From CBDBZL01 sp031399025 (GTDB lineage Bacteria; Pseudomonadota; Alphaproteobacteria; Sphingomonadales; Sphingomonadaceae), in NCBI GenBank assembly GCA_031399025.1, contig JANNOJ010000050.1:59079-123078 (forward strand): 64,000 nt of DNA, in the 5' to 3' direction. The position numbers were made by a program, and so were the translations under genes. The notes below the pieces were generated by a model, which was not told the DNA's origin, did no database searches, and saw nothing but the letters and a program-made list of their open reading frames with translations. This document shows, piece by piece, positions 60,445 to 64,000 of the stretch (positions are counted from its first letter, which is position 1; each line of letters begins with the position of its first letter).

Positions 60445-61623
60445 ATGATCTTCGGCGTAATCGCCCGCCTTCGGCTGCTTGTGTTGACCTTGCTCGCTTG
60501 CTGTTTCGTTCTCGCCACCGCTCCCGGCGCCGCGCTGGCCCAGGCGGCCCCGGCCCCCGAGCCGCTGCCGTCCGCCCCCCCATCGACCCAGACCGCATCG
60601 ACCCGGACCACCGCGAGCGTGGCCGACACCGCCTCGCCCAATGTCGCTTCCCAAGCCACTTCCGCCGCCGACGCGGCCGAGGGCAGCGCCGGCTCGGAGC
60701 CCACCGGGGCGCCCGCCTTCGACTATTACGGCCCCGAGATGATCAAGGGCGCGCCCACCAGCGGCGAGTGGGACTTCCAGGACCAGTTCACCGACGATGG
60801 CCGGTACGCGCTGGGGATGCACAATTACATCCTGGTGCCGATGATGGCGGGGATCAGCCTGCTCGTCCTGCTGCTGATCCTCTGGGTGGTCGCGCGCTAC
60901 AACCGCGCCGCCAATGCGGTGCCCTCCAAGACCAGCCACAACACCGTGATCGAAGTCATCTGGACGCTCGTGCCGGTGCTGATCCTGGTGGTCATCGCGG
61001 TGCCCTCGATCACCCTGCTCGCGCGCCAGTACGAAAGCCCGGGCGAGGATGCGATCACCATCAAGGCCACCGGCTATCAGTGGTACTGGGGCTACACCTA
61101 CCCCGATCACGGTGGCTTCGAGGTCATCTCGAACATGAAGGACGAAGGCCTGGCGCTGGCCGAGGGCGAGCCGCCGCAGCTCGCCGCCGACAACCGCATG
61201 GTGGTCCCCGTGGGCCAGGAGATCCGCCTGCAGACCACCGGCGCCGACGTCATCCACTCCTTCGGCATCCCCTCGCTGTGGTTCAAGCTCGACGCGGTGC
61301 CCGGCCGGCTCAACGAGCGCCGGCTGGTGATTACCGAGCCCGGCATCTATTACGGCCAGTGCATGGAGCTGTGCGGCGCGCGGCACGGCTACATGCCGAT
61401 CGCCATCGAGGCGCGCCCGCGGGCCGAGTTCGAAGCCTGGATCCGCGCGCAGGGCGGCGAGCTTCCCGGCGCCGGCGACGCGCCCGCGCCGGCCGCGCTG
61501 CCCGGCCTGCAGGAACCCGAGAGCAGCATCGAGAGCGCGCCCGGCGCCGGCGCTCCGCCGACGCAGGATACCGCGCCCGCCGGCGGCGCCACCGTCAATC
61601 CGGCCGGCGAACCTGTCACCTGA
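60445..61623 (+). CDS. coxB: Cytochrome c oxidase subunit II
   Basis: 392 aa. A signal peptide (1-32), a 60-residue Ala/Pro/Thr-rich segment, two membrane helices (about 130-150 and 172-192), then the CuA cupredoxin domain: QWYWGYTYPDHGG, the HSFGIPSLWFKLDAVPGR stretch with the first His, and YYGQCMELCGARHGYMPI carrying both Cys, Glu, His and Met ligands. A Pro/Ala-rich tail of about 60 residues follows. Longer than average because of the two low-complexity parts. Confidence 0.95.
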   Translation: MIFGVIARLRLLVLTLLACCFVLATAPGAALAQAAPAPEPLPSAPPSTQTASTRTTASVADTASPNVASQATSAADAAEGSAGSEPTGAPAFDYYGPEMIKGAPTSGEWDFQDQFTDDGRYALGMHNYILVPMMAGISLLVLLLILWVVARYNRAANAVPSKTSHNTVIEVIWTLVPVLILVVIAVPSITLLARQYESPGEDAITIKATGYQWYWGYTYPDHGGFEVISNMKDEGLALAEGEPPQLAADNRMVVPVGQEIRLQTTGADVIHSFGIPSLWFKLDAVPGRLNERRLVITEPGIYYGQCMELCGARHGYMPIAIEARPRAEFEAWIRAQGGELPGAGDAPAPAALPGLQEPESSIESAPGAGAPPTQDTAPAGGATVNPAGEPVT

Positions 61624-61673
61624 GCCTTGCCGCCGTTCAACTTGCCAAAGCCACACTAGGGTCGACCCGCATC

Positions 61674-63422
61674 ATGGCCACCACCGCAGATACCTTCCAG
61701 GCCCATCCGCAGGAGCATCGCCCCGATGCCGGCCACGGGGCCGATCATGATGCCGACCACAAGCCGGCCTTCTTCGCCCGCTGGTTCATGTCCACCAACC
61801 ACAAGGATATCGGCACCCTTTATCTGATCTTCGCGATTATGGCCGGGATCGTCGGCGGCGCGATCTCGGGCCTGATGCGCGAGGAACTGCGCGAGCCCGG
61901 CCTGCAGGTGATGGGCCAGGTGGCCATGTTCCTGAACGGCGGCGGGTTCGATTTCGACCAGGCGGCGCACACCTGGAACGTGCTGATCACCGCGCACGGG
62001 CTGGTGATGGTGTTCTTCATGGTGATGCCGGCGATGATCGGCGGCTTTGGCAATTGGTTCGTGCCGCTGATGATCGGCGCGCCCGACATGGCCTTCCCGC
62101 GGATGAACAACATCAGCTTCTGGCTGACGGTGGCGGGCTTCTGCTCGCTGATGTTCTCGCTGTTCGTGCCCGGCGGCATCGGCATGGGCGCGGGCGTGGG
62201 CTGGACGGTCTATGCCCCGCTGTCGACCACCGGCTCGGTCGGCCCTGCGGTGGATTTCGCGATCTTCTCGCTGCACCTGGCGGGCGCCGGCTCGATCCTG
62301 GGCGCGACCAATTTCATCACCACCATCTTCAACATGCGCGCGCCCGGCATGACGCTGCACAAGATGCCGCTGTTCGTCTGGTCGATCCTCGTCACCGCCT
62401 TCCTGCTGCTGCTGGCGCTGCCGGTGCTCGCCGCGGCGATCACCATGCTGCTGACCGACCGCAATTTCGGCACCACCTTCTTCGATGCGGCCGGCGGCGG
62501 CGATCCGGTGCTCTACCAGCATTTGTTCTGGTTCTTCGGCCACCCCGAGGTCTACATCATGATCCTGCCGGGCTTCGGCATGGTCAGCCAGATCATCGCC
62601 ACCTTCAGCCGCAAGCCCATCTTCGGCTATCTCGGCATGGCCTATGCCATGGTCGCGATCGGCGTGGTCGGCTTCATCGTCTGGGCGCACCACATGTATA
62701 CCGTCGGCCTCGACGTGAACATGAAGATGTATTTCACCGCCGCCACCATGGTCATCGCGGTGCCCACCGGCATCAAGATCTTCAGCTGGATCGCGACGAT
62801 GTGGGGCGGGTCGCTCGAGTTCAAGTCGCCGATGGTCTGGGCGCTGGGCTTCATCTTCCTGTTCACCGTCGGCGGCGTCACCGGCGTCACGCTCGCCAAC
62901 GGCGGCATCGACGACAATCTGCACGACACCTATTACGTCGTCGCGCACTTCCACTACGTGCTCTCGATGGGCGCGGTGTTCTCGCTGTTCGCCGGCTGGT
63001 ACTACTGGTTCCCCAAGATCAGCGGCCGCTGGCATTCCGAATTGCTCGCCCACCTGCACTTCTGGGGCTTCTTCATCGGCGTGAACGTCATCTTCTTCCC
63101 CATGCACTTCCTCGGCATGCAGGGAATGCCGCGCCGCTATCCCGACTACACCCCGGCCTACCAGTACTGGAACGAGATCGCGACCTACGGCTACTACATC
63201 ATGGCCGCCTCGATGATCCTGTTCTTCGCCAACACCTTCTACGCTTTGTTCGCCGGGCGCCGGGCCGAGGGCAATTACTGGGGCGAGGGCGCCACGACGC
63301 TCGAATGGTCGCTGTCGAGCCCGCCGCCCTACCACCAGTTCGAGACGCTGCCGGTGATCGAAGACCACCACACCCACGACAACCACATCGGCGAGCGGCC
63401 GGTGACGGCCCCGGCGCACTGA
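61674..63422 (+). CDS. coxA: Cytochrome c oxidase subunit I
   Basis: 582 aa, 12 membrane helices. STNHKDIGTLYLIF opens the fold; haem a His in LITAHGLVMVFFMVMP; CuB and the His-Tyr crosslink in WFFGHPEVYIMILPGFG; the HHMYTVGLD pair; and HFHYVLSMG with the haem a3 and a ligands. The xxPEV of HPEVYI identifies an A-type enzyme. The first 40 residues are His/Asp-rich. Starts 50 bp after coxB. Confidence 0.97.
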   Translation: MATTADTFQAHPQEHRPDAGHGADHDADHKPAFFARWFMSTNHKDIGTLYLIFAIMAGIVGGAISGLMREELREPGLQVMGQVAMFLNGGGFDFDQAAHTWNVLITAHGLVMVFFMVMPAMIGGFGNWFVPLMIGAPDMAFPRMNNISFWLTVAGFCSLMFSLFVPGGIGMGAGVGWTVYAPLSTTGSVGPAVDFAIFSLHLAGAGSILGATNFITTIFNMRAPGMTLHKMPLFVWSILVTAFLLLLALPVLAAAITMLLTDRNFGTTFFDAAGGGDPVLYQHLFWFFGHPEVYIMILPGFGMVSQIIATFSRKPIFGYLGMAYAMVAIGVVGFIVWAHHMYTVGLDVNMKMYFTAATMVIAVPTGIKIFSWIATMWGGSLEFKSPMVWALGFIFLFTVGGVTGVTLANGGIDDNLHDTYYVVAHFHYVLSMGAVFSLFAGWYYWFPKISGRWHSELLAHLHFWGFFIGVNVIFFPMHFLGMQGMPRRYPDYTPAYQYWNEIATYGYYIMAASMILFFANTFYALFAGRRAEGNYWGEGATTLEWSLSSPPPYHQFETLPVIEDHHTHDNHIGERPVTAPAH

Positions 63423-63432
63423 GACATCGCCT

Positions 63433-63470
63433 CGGCGGGAGCCCCGGATCCGGTCCGGGCGTTCCCGCCG
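63433..63470 (+). other. Strong hairpin between coxA and ctaB
   Basis: CGGCGGGA (63433-63440) pairs with TCCCGCCG (63463-63470), with further inner pairing (GCCCCGGA against TCCGGGC, one bulge). No T-tract follows, so it is more likely an mRNA processing or stability element than a full terminator. Confidence 0.5.
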
Positions 63471-63483
63471 ATGCCTCGACCCC

Positions 63484-64000
63484 ATGACCGCCACCACCAC
63501 CTCCATCCCGGCCACCGCGCCGGCCCAGCCCGCCGACTGGCGCGACTTCCTCGCGCTCACCAAGCCGCGGGTGATGACGCTGGTCGTCTTCACCGGGCTG
63601 GCCGGCCTGCTCGCCGCGCCCGGCACCATCCATCCGGTGCTCGGCTTCGCCGCGATCCTCGCCATCGCCATGGGCGCGGGCGGGGCGGCGGCGCTCAACA
63701 TGTGGTGGGAGGCCGACCTTGACGCGGGGATGAAGCGCACCGCCAGGCGGCCGCTCCCGGCCGGTCGGCTGCGCTCCGACGATGCGCGCGATTTCGGCAT
63801 CGCCCTGGCGGTCGCGTCGGTCGGCATCATGGGCCTCGCGGTCCACTGGCTCGCCGCCGCGCTGCTCGCCTGCTCGATCCTCTACTACGCGGTAGTCTAC
63901 ACCATCTGGCTCAAGCCCCGCACCCCGCAGAACATCGTCATCGGCGGCGGTGCGGGCGCCTTCCCGCCGCTGATCGGGTGGGTGGCGGTCACCGGCGACA
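63484..64000 (+). CDS. ctaB: Protoheme IX farnesyltransferase (haem O synthase), cut by window end
   Basis: 172 codons are present, starting ATG at 63484. FLALTKPRVMTLVVFTGLAGLL opens the UbiA-type fold; NMWWEADLDAGMKRTARRPLPAGR is the conserved prenyl-diphosphate and Mg-binding loop. It adds the farnesyl group to haem B for the oxidase encoded just upstream. The C-terminal part lies beyond the window. Confidence 0.95.
   Translation, partial: MTATTTSIPATAPAQPADWRDFLALTKPRVMTLVVFTGLAGLLAAPGTIHPVLGFAAILAIAMGAGGAAALNMWWEADLDAGMKRTARRPLPAGRLRSDDARDFGIALAVASVGIMGLAVHWLAAALLACSILYYAVVYTIWLKPRTPQNIVIGGGAGAFPPLIGWVAVTGD

Noticed and set aside
60333..63422. 1029-codon frame suggesting one protein across coxB and coxA
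   Set aside because: Only the part from 61674 is coxA; the rest is the wrong frame of coxB. The two subunits are separate genes.

Overview
The window is high-GC chromosomal DNA from an alphaproteobacterium, most likely of the order Sphingomonadales. The pointers are a large TonB-dependent receptor beside secreted peptidases, a CrtZ carotene hydroxylase, a PEP-CTERM protein, the ATPase zeta inhibitor (DUF1476) next to bolA and grxD, hisZ near purA, pyrE/pdxJ/acpS/lepB in one block, and an aa3-type cytochrome oxidase operon running into ctaB. About 60 genes are supported, plus one tRNA-Val(UAC). There is no rRNA, CRISPR array or complete transposon.

Layout. 0-5 kb: polysaccharide genes (two family-2 glycosyltransferases, a UGM-like flavoprotein, a large membrane protein). 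5-11 kb: an operon of a 59-aa membrane peptide, an AurF-like diiron oxygenase, an OsmC protein and a homocysteine methyltransferase-like protein. It diverges from a regulator that fuses a SARP-type DNA-binding domain to an alpha/beta hydrolase, followed by pobA. 11-19 kb: a peptide-scavenging locus (M20 amidohydrolase, TonB receptor, Lrp regulator, zinc metalloprotease). 19-25 kb: grxD, bolA, ATPase zeta, leuD and leuC, with a lower-GC glxA/DJ-1 pair inserted between the two leu genes. 25-36 kb: thioesterase, crtZ, extensin-like lipoprotein, serC-serA, hisZ, a cyclooxygenase-like haem peroxidase, a PEP-CTERM protein, purA and a MarR-like regulator. 36.7-46.6 kb: a second polysaccharide region with signs of transfer (truncated asparaginase, AT-rich GT32 gene, IS66 remnants, tRNA-Val). 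46.8-52 kb: intradiol dioxygenase-like lipoprotein, TlpA, argH, LptM-like lipoprotein, lysA, siroheme synthase. 52.1-54.1 kb: an uncharacterised cassette of a 53-aa peptide and two unknown proteins. 54-60 kb: ruvX, DUF3089, AI-2E transporter, lepB, acpS, pdxJ, a decayed serine hydrolase and pyrE, all leftward. 60-64 kb: coxB, coxA and ctaB (cut by the window end).

The best candidates for something undescribed are (i) the peptide / HEAT-like / cupin-like cassette at 52.1-54.1 kb, which has the shape of a small modified-peptide locus; (ii) the SARP-hydrolase regulator with its divergent diiron-oxygenase operon and a 12-bp-phased direct-repeat operator candidate between them; and (iii) a bacterial cyclooxygenase homologue that keeps the catalytic Tyr and proximal His but has Asp where the distal His should be.
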